A DNA stretch of 33,758 bases from Fuerstiella sp. (GTDB lineage: Bacteria > Planctomycetota > Planctomycetia > Planctomycetales > Planctomycetaceae): contig JABABI010000079.1 of NCBI GenBank assembly GCA_014238335.1, positions 1 through 33,758 on the forward strand, read 5' to 3'. A program made the translations under genes and the position numbers. Under the pieces are notes generated by a model. The model searched no databases. It saw only the letters and a list, made by a program, of their open reading frames with translations, and was not told the origin of the DNA. Positions 16,292-24,794 of the stretch are shown one piece after another (the first letter of the stretch is position 1; every line of letters starts with the position of its first letter).

Positions 16292-16741
16292 ATGGTAGAT
16301 CGTAACCTTCTTCGCGAGTTCAATGTTGATGATGCTGAGCTGGAAGCCGTCATGCAGGCTTCTTTTGATGCCCTTGAAGACGTAATTAACGCACAGGCTC
16401 AGACATACGATATCAACGACATTCTGACTGGCACGGTCGTACGAGTTGACGACGAAGAAGTGATCGTCGATATCGGATACAAGAGCGAAGGTGTCATCCA
16501 GCGGGATGAATGGGAGGAAGGCGACACTCTGCCCAAAGTCGGTTCGCCGATTGAAGTGCTGCTGGAGGAATTCGAGGATTCCATCGGTCTGATCGTCCTG
16601 TCGAAGCGGAAAGCCGATCGTGTCCGCGACTGGGAAGAGATCATCAAGACCCACTCGGAGGGCGACATCGTCAAGGGACCTGTCGTTCGCAAAATCAAAG
16701 GTGGTCTGCTGGTCGCGATTGGTCGCGAAATGGAAGGCTAG
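16292..16741 (+). CDS. rpsA: Ribosomal protein S1, N-terminal part up to an in-frame TAG
   Basis: S1 binds mRNA on the 30S subunit and is essential in most bacteria with long S1. This 149-codon piece holds S1 domain 1 (GTVVRVDDEEVIVDIGYKSE, VIQRDEWEE, VLSKRKAD) and the first strands of domain 2 (VKGPVVRKIKGGLLVAIG). The frame then reads REMEG and TAG (16739-16741). The same frame resumes at once with SVVKNG and the conserved VNVFLPASQVD. Relatives go straight from GG-LLV-x-IG to VxVFLP, so about 36 nt containing the stop look inserted. Either the stop is suppressed, or two pieces are made, or the base call is wrong. The start is ATG 16292. Confidence 0.85.
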   Translation: MVDRNLLREFNVDDAELEAVMQASFDALEDVINAQAQTYDINDILTGTVVRVDDEEVIVDIGYKSEGVIQRDEWEEGDTLPKVGSPIEVLLEEFEDSIGLIVLSKRKADRVRDWEEIIKTHSEGDIVKGPVVRKIKGGLLVAIGREMEG

Positions 16742-16759
16742 TCCGTCGTCAAGAACGGT

Positions 16760-18355
16760 GTGAACGTCTTTCTGCCCGCCAGTCAGGTCGATGTGCGTCG
16801 TCCGTCGGATATTGCCGACTACATCGGGCAGGACATCGAATGCATGATTCTGAAAATCGATGAGGCTCGTCGAAACATCGTTGTTTCGCGTCGTCGGCTG
16901 ATCGAAGAAGCACGCGAGAAGATGAAGAAGGAACTTCTCAGCAACCTGGAAATAGGTGACCTCCGCACAGGTCTGGTCAAGAATATCGCCGACTTCGGTG
17001 CCTTCGTCGACCTGGGCGGTATTGATGGCCTGCTGCATATCACCGATATGAGCTGGGGCCGCATCAATCACCCGACGGAGATGGTGAAGATCGATGAAGA
17101 AATCGAAGTCATGGTCCTGAACATTGACTATGACAAAGAGAAAATCGCTCTGGGTCTGAAGCAAAAATCGAAAAGCCCGTGGGAAAACATCGGCGAAAAG
17201 TATCCTGTCGATTCCGTTATCAAGGGCGAAGTCGTCAATGTGCTGTCATACGGTGCTTTTGTTAAGCTGGAAGACGGAATTGAAGGGCTTGTTCACATCA
17301 GCGAAATGTCATGGACACGCCGAGTCAATCACCCAAGTGAGCTGGTCGCTATCGGTGACGAAGTCGACGTGATGGTTCTGGGAATCAATGAAGAGAAACA
17401 GGAAATTTCTCTGGGTATGAAGCAGACTCAGGCTAACCCGTGGGACAACGTCAGTGACAAATACCCCGTTGGTGGCAAGGTTTCCGGGACAGTCCGCAAC
17501 CTGACCAACTATGGTGCGTTCATCGAGCTGGAAGAAGGTGTCGACGGACTACTGCATATCAGCGACATGTCCTGGACCCGAAAAATTTCACACTCAAATG
17601 AGATGCTTAAGAAGGGTGAACCGCTGGAATGTGAGATTCTCTCCGTTGATCAGGAACGCCGACGCATCGCTTTGGGGCTGAAGCAGCTTGCGGACGACCC
17701 ATGGGAAACCACTATTCCGGAGAAGTACAGTCCGGGCAGCAGCGTCAAAGGCAAGGTCACCAAGATCACAAACTTTGGTGTGTTTGTTGAACTGGAAGAC
17801 GAACTCGAAGGCCTGTTGCACGTTTCCGAGCTGTCCGATCAGAAGATCGAACATCCGGAAAGCATGGTCAACGTGGGTGACGACATCGAAGTTCGAATTC
17901 TTCGAGTCGACACAGCCGATCGAAAGATCGGACTCAGCTGTCGTTCTGACGAAGAAATCCGCGAAGCTGCCGCCGCCGCTGCCGCTGCCGAGGTAGCCAC
18001 TGACGGCGGTGGCGGAGCTGCCGCGGGCAGCGGTGATGCCGCTCGAAAGGCTGCTGAGGACCTAAAGGGGGGAATGGGCGGTGCAGCCGGGCCGTTGTTT
18101 ACCCTGGGAGCGGATGCCGAAGACGAAGAAGAAGTTCCTGAATTGGAAGTCAGTGCGGAGGATGCATCGGCTGAGGATACGTCGGCGGAGGATACATCGG
18201 CTGAGGATACATCGGCTGAGGATACATCGGCTGAGGATACATCGGCTGAGGATACATCGGCTGAGGATGCATCGGCTGAGGATGCATCGGCTGAGGATGC
18301 ATCGGCTGAGGATACATCGGCTGACTCGTCTGCTGAGGCCGTTGAAGAAGAATAG
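16760..18355 (+). CDS. rpsA: Ribosomal protein S1, remaining S1 domains and acidic tail
   Basis: This continues the upstream frame after the TAG. GTG at 16760 is the first possible restart, with no good ribosome site (a GGAAGG lies about 21 nt upstream). It holds the rest of S1 domain 2 (NVFLPASQVDVRRPSDI and ILKIDEARRNIVVSRR) and four full S1 domains. Their signatures are KNIADFGAFVDLGGIDGLLH, YGAFVKLEDGIEGLVHISEM, YGAFIELEEGVDGLLHISDM and FGVFVELEDELEGLLHVSEL. The full protein would therefore have six S1 domains. After about residue 395 the sequence becomes Ala/Gly-rich and then a strongly acidic SAEDT/SAEDA repeat tail. Apart from the interruption the gene looks under normal constraint, and a terminator follows. 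Confidence 0.9.
   Translation: MNVFLPASQVDVRRPSDIADYIGQDIECMILKIDEARRNIVVSRRRLIEEAREKMKKELLSNLEIGDLRTGLVKNIADFGAFVDLGGIDGLLHITDMSWGRINHPTEMVKIDEEIEVMVLNIDYDKEKIALGLKQKSKSPWENIGEKYPVDSVIKGEVVNVLSYGAFVKLEDGIEGLVHISEMSWTRRVNHPSELVAIGDEVDVMVLGINEEKQEISLGMKQTQANPWDNVSDKYPVGGKVSGTVRNLTNYGAFIELEEGVDGLLHISDMSWTRKISHSNEMLKKGEPLECEILSVDQERRRIALGLKQLADDPWETTIPEKYSPGSSVKGKVTKITNFGVFVELEDELEGLLHVSELSDQKIEHPESMVNVGDDIEVRILRVDTADRKIGLSCRSDEEIREAAAAAAAAEVATDGGGGAAAGSGDAARKAAEDLKGGMGGAAGPLFTLGADAEDEEEVPELEVSAEDASAEDTSAEDTSAEDTSAEDTSAEDTSAEDTSAEDASAEDASAEDASAEDTSADSSAEAVEEE
18152..18316 (+). repeat. 15-bp tandem repeat (11 copies) in the rpsA C-terminus
   Basis: Eleven in-frame copies of a 15-bp unit encode SAEDT or SAEDA; most copies are identical at the DNA level (gaggatacatcggct register). 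The frame is preserved because the unit is a multiple of three. Slippage should make copy number vary between strains. The product is an acidic disordered tail. Confidence 0.97.
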
Positions 18356-18407
18356 CAACAGCGGAGACGGGCTTTGCCCTGCTCCGTGTTTCTCCCAAAA
18401 CCGAAAC

Positions 18408-18444
18408 GCACCCCGTCCAGTCTGACTCGGCGGGGTGCTTTTTT
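18408..18444 (+). terminator. Rho-independent terminator of rpsA
   Basis: GCACCCCG (18408-18415) pairs with CGGGGTGC (18431-18438), followed by a run of six T. It lies 53 bp after the rpsA stop. It would separate rpsA transcription from the rsfS run. Confidence 0.9.
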
Positions 18445-18669
18445 CTAACGAATTGAGGTGGCACCTCGGCCTGATCCAACACAGGTCAGAGGTGTGATCG
18501 CCACCGGAGTCGTCCGGAGAGCAGACTTCGGGTCTTTTCAAAAGACCGGTGCTCTTCGTCGGAATCTCAGTGTCAGCATGGTAAATTGTTTGTTCAGGCT
18601 GTTTGTTCGTTGCTGCCGGTCAACTGACCCGCTGATTGGCTCCGCACTTTTCTTTAAGAATCTGTATTA
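18445..18669. other. Upstream region of rsfS
   Basis: No gene is visible. Together with the rpsA terminator this makes a 314-bp gap. It should contain the promoter for the rsfS run, but I cannot single out convincing -35 and -10 boxes. Confidence 0.5.
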
Positions 18670-19200
18670 ATGTCATCTCACGAACTCTCCCCCGATGAAT
18701 CTGTGGAAGAATCCGAATCGCCACTCGTCGATTCAGCAGCGGCCGATGCCAATCCCGTTGAGGACGAGAAAAAGATTGACAACCACAACGACATGGAGAC
18801 CGTCACGGTCCCCCGCGACCGGGATCTGTATCGGCGAAGTCTGGACAACGCGGTCATTGCCGCTCGTTGTGCCGACGAAATGCGTGCACAGGATGTCGTC
18901 GTACTGGATATGACAGAAATCGCATCGATCGTGGACTTCTTCGTCATCGGCACGGGCACCAGCCGTCGCCAGATGCATGCGATCGCCGATGAAGTGAACC
19001 GCAAAATAAAGGGTGATGGCGGCAATGATCGCCTGGGCATCGAAGGATATCGGACAGAGGCGAACTGGATTCTGATGGACTTCGGTGATGTTGTGCTTCA
19101 TGTTTTCACTGAAGAAGGTCGGGAACTGTATGACCTCGAGAACCTGAAAGCTGATGCAAAGCGAATTGACTGGCAATCTGTGACACAGGCTGATGGATAA
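18670..19200 (+). CDS. rsfS: Ribosomal silencing factor RsfS
   Basis: A 176-aa protein. Residues about 1-45 form an acidic, low-complexity extension (SPDESVEESESP). Residues about 55-165 are the RsfS/DUF143 domain: AARCADEMRAQDVVVLDMTE, SIVDFFVIGTGTSRRQMHAI, and GYRTEANWILMDFGDVVLHV with FTEEGRELYDLENL. RsfS binds L14 on the 50S subunit and blocks joining with 30S during starvation. The N-terminal extension is longer than in E. coli and matches the acidic character of the S1 tail nearby. Its stop overlaps the next gene by eight bases, so it heads a translationally coupled run. Confidence 0.94.
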   Translation: MSSHELSPDESVEESESPLVDSAAADANPVEDEKKIDNHNDMETVTVPRDRDLYRRSLDNAVIAARCADEMRAQDVVVLDMTEIASIVDFFVIGTGTSRRQMHAIADEVNRKIKGDGGNDRLGIEGYRTEANWILMDFGDVVLHVFTEEGRELYDLENLKADAKRIDWQSVTQADG

Positions 19201-20248
19201 CGCTCGCTACCAAAAACAGATTCTCTTTCCCGAAATCGGTGAAGAAGGCCAGCAGGCACTACGAAGTTCCCGAGTGCTTCTGGTGGGCTGTGGCGCTTTG
19301 GGCTGCGTGCTGGCCGACGCGATGACTCGAGCCGGTGTGGGCCATTTAAGAGTCGTTGATCGGGACTTTGTGGAGCTCAGCAATCTGCAAAGGCAGATGC
19401 TGTTCACGGAAGATGACGTAACGGCTCATCTGCCCAAGGCCGTATGCGCAGCAGAACGCCTGCGGCGAGTGAATTCCAGCATCGACATCGAACCCATCGT
19501 CGCAGACGCAGACTTTACAAATGTCCGCGGCTTCGCGGAAGACGCAGATCTGATTCTGGACGGCACAGACAATTTTGAGGTTCGTTATCTCATCAACGAT
19601 CTATCACTCGATACCGGAATCCCATGGATCTTTACCGGATGCACGGGCAGTCATGGGCAGATGATGCCCATTTTTCCTGGCCAATCGGCCTGCCTGCGTT
19701 GTCTGATGGCCAATCCGCCCCCCCCCGGAACAACCGAAACGTGCGATACCGCGGGTGTTCTGGGACCAGCAATCACCGTGATCGCATCGCTGCAGGCCGC
19801 CACAGCACTGAAGATTCTAGTACACCGCAAGTCGGATTCGGGCATGACAACCTGCGACGTACCGTTGAAGCTGACAATCGTGGATGTCTGGGACGGTACG
19901 TTTCGCCAGATGGATGTGTCGAAGCTTCGTGAATCTTCCGAGTGTCCTGCATGCACGGGAGGCGAACGCTTGTGGCTGGAAGGCTCTCAGACTTCCGGGT
20001 CGACAATTCTGTGCGGACGGAATGCGGTACAGGTGACGCCTGTGGAAAAACTTCAGCTTTCGCCTGATGAACTGGCGACACGGCTGGAAAGTGCCGGCTC
20101 GGTAACATCCAATCCCTTTCTGGTGCGGGTGGCGTTGAGTGATTCCGAGCTGGAAATGACTGTATTTCCCGATGGCCGCGCAATCGTCAAGGGCACGGAA
20201 GACCCCGCCGTTGCCAGGGCAGCGTATTCTCGTTACATCGGGACATGA
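19193..20248 (+). CDS. ThiF/MoeB/HesA-family E1-like adenylyltransferase
   Basis: A 351-aa enzyme that adenylates the C-terminus of a ubiquitin-like sulfur carrier (ThiS or MoaD type). Visible features are RYQKQILFPEIGEEGQ, the nucleotide loop GCGALG (32-37), DRDFVELSNLQRQ, DGTDNFEVRYLIND, zinc pairs CLRC (167, 170) and CPAC (251, 254), and the catalytic Cys184 in ETCDTAGVLGP. Residues about 275-351 form an extra C-terminal domain (CGRNAVQV, FLVRVALSDSELEMTVFPDG), common in ThiF/MoeB relatives outside proteobacteria. No sulfur carrier gene is in the window, so thiamine and molybdopterin roles cannot be told apart. It overlaps rsfS by eight bases. Confidence 0.9.
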   Translation: MDNARYQKQILFPEIGEEGQQALRSSRVLLVGCGALGCVLADAMTRAGVGHLRVVDRDFVELSNLQRQMLFTEDDVTAHLPKAVCAAERLRRVNSSIDIEPIVADADFTNVRGFAEDADLILDGTDNFEVRYLINDLSLDTGIPWIFTGCTGSHGQMMPIFPGQSACLRCLMANPPPPGTTETCDTAGVLGPAITVIASLQAATALKILVHRKSDSGMTTCDVPLKLTIVDVWDGTFRQMDVSKLRESSECPACTGGERLWLEGSQTSGSTILCGRNAVQVTPVEKLQLSPDELATRLESAGSVTSNPFLVRVALSDSELEMTVFPDGRAIVKGTEDPAVARAAYSRYIGT

Positions 20249-20301
20249 TCTGCGGTTGTAGGGCAGACAACTGACGTCCATCCTAATTTGAGCCGAATTC
20301 C

Positions 20302-21180
20302 GTGTTCAAAAACGTTCGAAATTTCCTGGAGCTGATCCGCTTCAGTCACACGGTCTTTGCGCTGCCGTTCGCACTGCTGGCTGCGGTACTGGCGTGGACT
20401 CAGCCGGACACAGATTTTCGTTATCGGGATCTAATCGGCATTCTGTTGTGTATGGTGTTCGCTCGCTCTGCGGCCATGGCATTCAATCGACTGTTGGATC
20501 GCGATGTGGATGCCCGGAATCCCCGAACGGCGAGCCGTCATCTTCCGGCGGGGCTACTGTCGATTAAAGCGGTGACCGTGTTTACGATTCTCTGTGGCGC
20601 TGCTTTTTTCGCGACAACGCTCTTGTTTTTACCCAAGCAGTTGCCCGTTCTGCTGGCTGTTCCCGTGCTGCTGTTTCTGCTGGGATACAGCTACGCGAAA
20701 CGCTGGACGAGTTTTTGCCACTACTGGCTGTCGGCCGCGCTGATGATGTCTCCTGTCGCCGCGTGGATTGCAGTTCGCGACGAATTCGCGATCGCGCCGT
20801 CATTGCTGGCAGGCGTGATCTTTTTCTGGGTCGGTGGCTTTGACATTATCTATGCGTGCATGGACACCGACTTCGATAAAGAAGAAAAGCTCTACAGTAT
20901 CCCCTCAAAATTCGGAATCGCGGCCGCTTTGCGGATTGCCTTCGTAAGTCATCTGCTGACAATTGTTACGCTGTTCCTGTTCTGGTCAGTCGCCGATCTG
21001 GGAACCGTATTTTTGGGCGGGATTGTTGTACTCAGCCTGCTGCTGTTGTATCAACACTGGGTGGTACGACCGAACGATCTAAAACGTGTCAACGTCGCAT
21101 TCTTTAATGTTAACGCTGTCGTGAGTTTCGGAATCCTGATCGTTGGTTGTATCGATATTTGGGTACGACACAGTCCATGA
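20302..21180 (+). CDS. mqnP: UbiA-family prenyltransferase, probable MqnP of menaquinone synthesis
   Basis: A 292-aa integral membrane prenyltransferase with about eight hydrophobic segments. The two Asp-rich motifs that bind magnesium-prenyl diphosphate are NRLLDRDVDARNPRTASR (Asn62, Asp66, Asp70) and DIIYACMDTDFDKEEKLYSI (Asp181, Asp188, Asp192). The phrase DxDFDKEEKLYSIPSKFG is typical of the 4-hydroxybenzoate/MqnP-type branch. Just downstream is mqnE, so this probably prenylates the ring in the futalosine menaquinone pathway, not ubiquinone. The start is GTG at 20302, with hydrophobic family sequence following at once. Confidence 0.88.
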   Translation: MFKNVRNFLELIRFSHTVFALPFALLAAVLAWTQPDTDFRYRDLIGILLCMVFARSAAMAFNRLLDRDVDARNPRTASRHLPAGLLSIKAVTVFTILCGAAFFATTLLFLPKQLPVLLAVPVLLFLLGYSYAKRWTSFCHYWLSAALMMSPVAAWIAVRDEFAIAPSLLAGVIFFWVGGFDIIYACMDTDFDKEEKLYSIPSKFGIAAALRIAFVSHLLTIVTLFLFWSVADLGTVFLGGIVVLSLLLLYQHWVVRPNDLKRVNVAFFNVNAVVSFGILIVGCIDIWVRHSP

Positions 21181-21283
21181 TCTCCGTCTGGCATTGAGTA
21201 CGCCACTGCGGAATCAGCGTTGCCGGAATTCTCCGGCCTGCACGGTCGGCAACCGCCGTGGTGATTTTGAAGGCTCGTTTTGA

Positions 21284-22411
21284 ATGTTCCAGACACTCGA
21301 CCCTCCTCTGCAGAAGATCGCAGACCGAATCCTTGGCGAAGAACGACTTTCGTTCGAAGACGGAGTGTATCTGGACGAACAGGCTGACCTGCACACACTT
21401 GGTCATCTGGCCAACATTGTCCGGGAACGCAAAAGCGGCAACTTCGCCTACTACAACACAAACATTCACCTGAATCCAACGAATGTGTGTGTCTATCGCT
21501 GTCGGTTTTGTGCATTTCGAGCCGACTTGAAGGATAAAAAAGCGTATACGTTCGACGAACCGATGATACGCGAACGTGTACTTGAAGGACGTGCTGCCGG
21601 AGCGACGGAAATTCATGTTGTGGGTGGGCTGCACCACAAGAAAAAATTCGACTGGTACCTGGACGTTGTTCGAACGATTCACGAAACGTGTCCCGAAATT
21701 CATGTCAAAGCATGGACGCCGGTCGAAATCAGCTGGTTCAGCCTCATCACGAAGAAGCCGATTCGCTGGGTTATGGAACAGATGATCGACGCGGGGCTTG
21801 GCAGTATGCCGGGAGGTGGCGCAGAAATCTTCGATCCTGAAGTTCGTAAACAGCTGTGCGAACACAAGGCGGATTCTGCCGTCTGGTTTGATGTACACAG
21901 AACGGCCCACGAATTGGGGCTGAAATCCAACGCGACGATGTTATACGGTCACATCGAACAGGCCCGACACCGAATCGATCATTTGCTGCAACTGCGAGAA
22001 CTGCAGGACGAAACGGGGGGATTTCAAACATTTATTCCGCTTGCGTTTCATCCGGAGAACACGGAACTGGATTCCATCCAAAAGTCTGACGGCTTTGTCG
22101 ATCTGCGAACGATTGCTGTCGCCAGAATAATGCTGGACAATTTTGATCATATCAAGGCCTATTGGATCATGCTGGGACAGGAAACCGCCCAGCTGGCGCT
22201 AAGTTATGGTGCTGATGACATTGATGGCACTGTCGTCCATGAACTTATCTATCATGATGCAGGTGCAGAAACTCCGGAGGGAATGACCGTTGAGCAGCTG
22301 CACCAGCTGATTCGGGAAGCCGGGCGTGAACCGGTCGAACGCGATACGTTGTACCGCCGAGTCATTCGCGAAGGTGCCGACTGGAAGGTCGGCGAATCTG
22401 TGATGGCGTGA
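21284..22411 (+). CDS. mqnE: Aminofutalosine synthase (radical SAM)
   Basis: A 375-aa radical SAM enzyme. The cluster motif is CVYRCRFC (Cys69, Cys73, Cys76) in NIHLNPTNVCVYRCRFCAF. Further MqnE/MqnC-type motifs are EIHVVGGLHHKKKFDWYLD, HVKAWTPVEISWF, GLGSMPGGGAEIF and FQTFIPLAFHPENT. The GLHH phrase and length favour MqnE, which joins S-adenosylmethionine to 3-[(1-carboxyvinyl)oxy]benzoate to make 6-amino-6-deoxyfutalosine, over MqnC. It follows the UbiA-type gene by 103 bp, which supports a local menaquinone group. MqnA, B, C and D are not in the window. Confidence 0.94.
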   Translation: MFQTLDPPLQKIADRILGEERLSFEDGVYLDEQADLHTLGHLANIVRERKSGNFAYYNTNIHLNPTNVCVYRCRFCAFRADLKDKKAYTFDEPMIRERVLEGRAAGATEIHVVGGLHHKKKFDWYLDVVRTIHETCPEIHVKAWTPVEISWFSLITKKPIRWVMEQMIDAGLGSMPGGGAEIFDPEVRKQLCEHKADSAVWFDVHRTAHELGLKSNATMLYGHIEQARHRIDHLLQLRELQDETGGFQTFIPLAFHPENTELDSIQKSDGFVDLRTIAVARIMLDNFDHIKAYWIMLGQETAQLALSYGADDIDGTVVHELIYHDAGAETPEGMTVEQLHQLIREAGREPVERDTLYRRVIREGADWKVGESVMA

Positions 22412-22551
22412 CGATTGTGATGAGACGTTTCAGAATGTATTGCTCATTGCCTTGCCATCTAAGCGACGAAGCCGTGGCGGACCGACATGCAGCACCCGTT
22501 CCATGCCTTATGCAGCGGGATGCAGCAGACGGATTCGACGCAGCTCCCGCG

Positions 22552-23637
22552 ATGAAAGCTGCGCCGATTCTCACCCGTCGGGGCCAGGCGTTCTGCAGCG
22601 TCGTCGTGTCCATGTTGTTGATTGGTTGCGGCACGTCGAAGAACGATTTTTCGACCGACGTCACGAAAACGGACACTCTTCACACGGAAGTCGAACGAGG
22701 CCCGATCCGGGTGACTGTAGATGTGTCGCCGAAAGAACCTCGCCTTTCTGACGAGCCTAAGCTGACTCTCACAATCACCGTCGCAGACGGAGTGAAGGTT
22801 GAGGCGCCGCCGTTTGGCGAGTCACTCGGTGAATTCGTCATCCGTGATTTTCATGAACCGATTCCCCGGCGTTCGGCCGGCTACCGGATCCTGCAGCAGA
22901 TTTATACGCTGGAACCGACGCACGCCGGTCCGCTTTTGGTGGCTCCTGTTTCCGTTCGGTTTACCGATGATCGTGCCAATGGCGACGGTAAAGAACATAA
23001 GGTTGAAACTGAAGCGATGACGCTGAACGTCGCGACGATAATCCCCTCCGAGGCGCCATCGCTGAACGACCTCAGGCCGCCCGCACCTCCGGTGGAACTT
23101 CCCGAGGCGGGAATGAGTTCTGTCTGGCTCTGGACAGTCTGCGGAATCATTCTGTTTGTAGTCGGCTGCATCCTCGTTCGTCGTCGCAAGGTCGGGGCGA
23201 GCGCTGAGCCGCAGTTGTCGCCGCAGGATCTGGCTAACCGTGAACTCAGAGAACTGATTTCCCGAAAACTGTCGGAAACTGATGTCAAGGCATTCTTTGT
23301 GGAACTCACTGGTGTCGTGCGGCGATATATTGAACGCAGCACAGGTGTCCGCGCTCCCGAGCAGACGACCGAGGAGTTTCTTCGCGAAGTCAACGCCGAC
23401 AGTCTCTTTCCGCAGGAAACGAACGCTCGACTTGGCGCGTTTCTGGAATCTGCTGACCTTGTGAAATTTGCCGGATACCACCCCGACGCGGAAGCGATCA
23501 AACAAAGCACGCATCGAGCAAAACAGTTCATCGAACTAAAGGCAAATGCTGAGACGCTGCCGGATGACATTGAGGCGCCGGCGTCAGATTCGTCCGGTTC
23601 ACAGGAAGCAGCCGAGTCGCAGGAGAAGGCAGTATGA
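22552..23637 (+). CDS. BatD/DUF4381-like lipoprotein with one membrane span
   Basis: A 361-aa protein from ATG 22552. The N-terminus is a lipoprotein-like signal (FCSVVVSMLLIGC). Then comes a beta-sandwich region as in BatD (VTVDVSPKEPRLSDEPKLTL, FVIRDFHEP, ILQQIYTLEPTHAGPLLVAP). A membrane segment follows (VWLWTVCGIILFVVGCILV), then a cytoplasmic helical domain (LSETDVKAFFVELTGVVRRY, then ERSTGVRAPEQTTEEFL) like the DUF4381 or BatD tail. The frame is open further upstream to a GTG at 22408 that overlaps the mqnE stop; that longer form would bury the signal 48 residues inside, so I prefer 22552. It overlaps the BatA-like gene by four bases and should act with it at the membrane. Confidence 0.82.
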   Translation: MKAAPILTRRGQAFCSVVVSMLLIGCGTSKNDFSTDVTKTDTLHTEVERGPIRVTVDVSPKEPRLSDEPKLTLTITVADGVKVEAPPFGESLGEFVIRDFHEPIPRRSAGYRILQQIYTLEPTHAGPLLVAPVSVRFTDDRANGDGKEHKVETEAMTLNVATIIPSEAPSLNDLRPPAPPVELPEAGMSSVWLWTVCGIILFVVGCILVRRRKVGASAEPQLSPQDLANRELRELISRKLSETDVKAFFVELTGVVRRYIERSTGVRAPEQTTEEFLREVNADSLFPQETNARLGAFLESADLVKFAGYHPDAEAIKQSTHRAKQFIELKANAETLPDDIEAPASDSSGSQEAAESQEKAV

Positions 23638-24701
23638 ACGTGTTTCGTTTTGGGTCGCCATGGGTGTGGTTTTTGCTGATCCCCTTTGTTGTCGTCGTGC
23701 TTCTGACGCGTCGTCATGAACAGCCTGCGGCACTTTATTCCAGCGTTGAGCTGTTGAAGTCGCTGCCGATCACGTTTGGTCAGCGGATTCGACGCGTTCT
23801 TCCACTGCTAAAATGGATTGGCCTGCTTCTGGTGATCGCCGCACTGGCCAGACCTCAGCTGGGACGTGAAGAGTTCCGCATTCGGACCGAAGGCATTGCC
23901 GTACAGATGTGCATTGACCGGTCCGGGTCGATGCAGGCCCTCGATTTTCCGGTGGACGGGCAACAGGTGGATCGCCTGACGGCCGTCAAGAGTGTGTTTC
24001 ACGACTTCGTTGCAGGTAACGACGACTTCGACGGCAGACCGGACGACCTGATAGGTTTGGTGGCTTTCGGTGGATTTGCAACGGCTCTGTGTCCGCCGAC
24101 TCTCGATCATGGAGCATTGCTGGAAGTACTGCAGAGCGTCGAAATTTCCAAGCCGATTCGGGACGACAAGGGAAAAGTCATCAACGAACGCCTGCTGGTG
24201 GAAGAGCGAAAAACGGCCATCGGAGATGCTCTGGCGCTCGCCGTCGACCGTTTGAAGGATCTGGATTCCGAAAGCAAGGTCATCGTCCTGCTGTCTGACG
24301 GTGAAAACACGGCCGGAATCATCTCACCGGAAGACGCCGCAGATGCGGCCGCTCAGTTTGAAATCAAGATCTACGCGATTGGTGTCGGAACGACGGGTAT
24401 GGCACCGTATCCCGCCATTGACGTTTTTGGCCGCAGCGTGCTGCAGCCGCAACCCGTACGTCTGGACGAAGCGACCCTGAAACTACTGGCGGAGAAAACC
24501 GGCGGCCAGTATTTCAATGCTCAGGACACCGAAGCTCTGCAACGTGTCTATGCGGAAATTGACCTGCTGGAAAAAACGGAAGTGGAAGGCCGACTGTACA
24601 CGGAATATCGGGAAGTCTTTGGTTTTCCCATGGTCAGCGGAGTCCTTTGCGTTCTGGCCTGTATCATTCTTGATGCGACATGGCTGCGGTCCCTGCCTTA
24701 A
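23634..24701 (+). CDS. BatA-like von Willebrand factor A protein
   Basis: A 355-aa membrane protein. There is a hydrophobic segment near 8-25 (WVWFLLIPFVVVVLL) and another near 56-74. The VWA domain covers about 88-320 with an intact MIDAS: DRSGSM (Asp95, Ser97, Ser99), a Thr in the KTAIGDAL loop, and Asp in LLSDGENTAG. A C-terminal membrane segment follows (MVSGVLCVLACIILDATWL). This is the BatA/BatB (aerotolerance) layout, in which two spans anchor a periplasm- or cytoplasm-facing VWA. It forms a pair with the BatD-like gene (ATGA overlap at 23634). The MoxR ATPase and DUF58 partners usual for such clusters are not in the window. Confidence 0.9.
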   Translation: MNVFRFGSPWVWFLLIPFVVVVLLTRRHEQPAALYSSVELLKSLPITFGQRIRRVLPLLKWIGLLLVIAALARPQLGREEFRIRTEGIAVQMCIDRSGSMQALDFPVDGQQVDRLTAVKSVFHDFVAGNDDFDGRPDDLIGLVAFGGFATALCPPTLDHGALLEVLQSVEISKPIRDDKGKVINERLLVEERKTAIGDALALAVDRLKDLDSESKVIVLLSDGENTAGIISPEDAADAAAQFEIKIYAIGVGTTGMAPYPAIDVFGRSVLQPQPVRLDEATLKLLAEKTGGQYFNAQDTEALQRVYAEIDLLEKTEVEGRLYTEYREVFGFPMVSGVLCVLACIILDATWLRSLP

Positions 24702-24724
24702 GGCGGAACGCTTCGCGAGCCGCC
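24702..24724 (+). other. Stem-loop directly after the BatA-like gene
   Basis: GGCGG (24702-24706) pairs with CCGCC (24720-24724), with an inner CGC-TTC-GCG helix. No T-run follows, so if it ends transcription it does so weakly. It marks the end of the co-directional run. Confidence 0.35.
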
Positions 24725-24794
24725 GATCGGACATTGAGGCCAATTATCGTTGGTCGCTGTAATTGACTCATACACCCACCCACCAGGACAGCTG

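Noticed and set aside
16286..17164. 292-codon minus-strand frame opposite rpsA
   Set aside because: It is a shadow of the S1 coding frame; the plus strand carries clear S1 domains.
18152..18316. Possible CRISPR array
   Set aside because: The units are contiguous 15-mers without spacers and lie inside a coding frame.
18062..18541. Repeat-rich frames (LSRCI, HPQPM, HRLRI units) at the rpsA end
   Set aside because: They are alternative readings of the 15-bp repeat; only the acidic frame continues the S1 protein.
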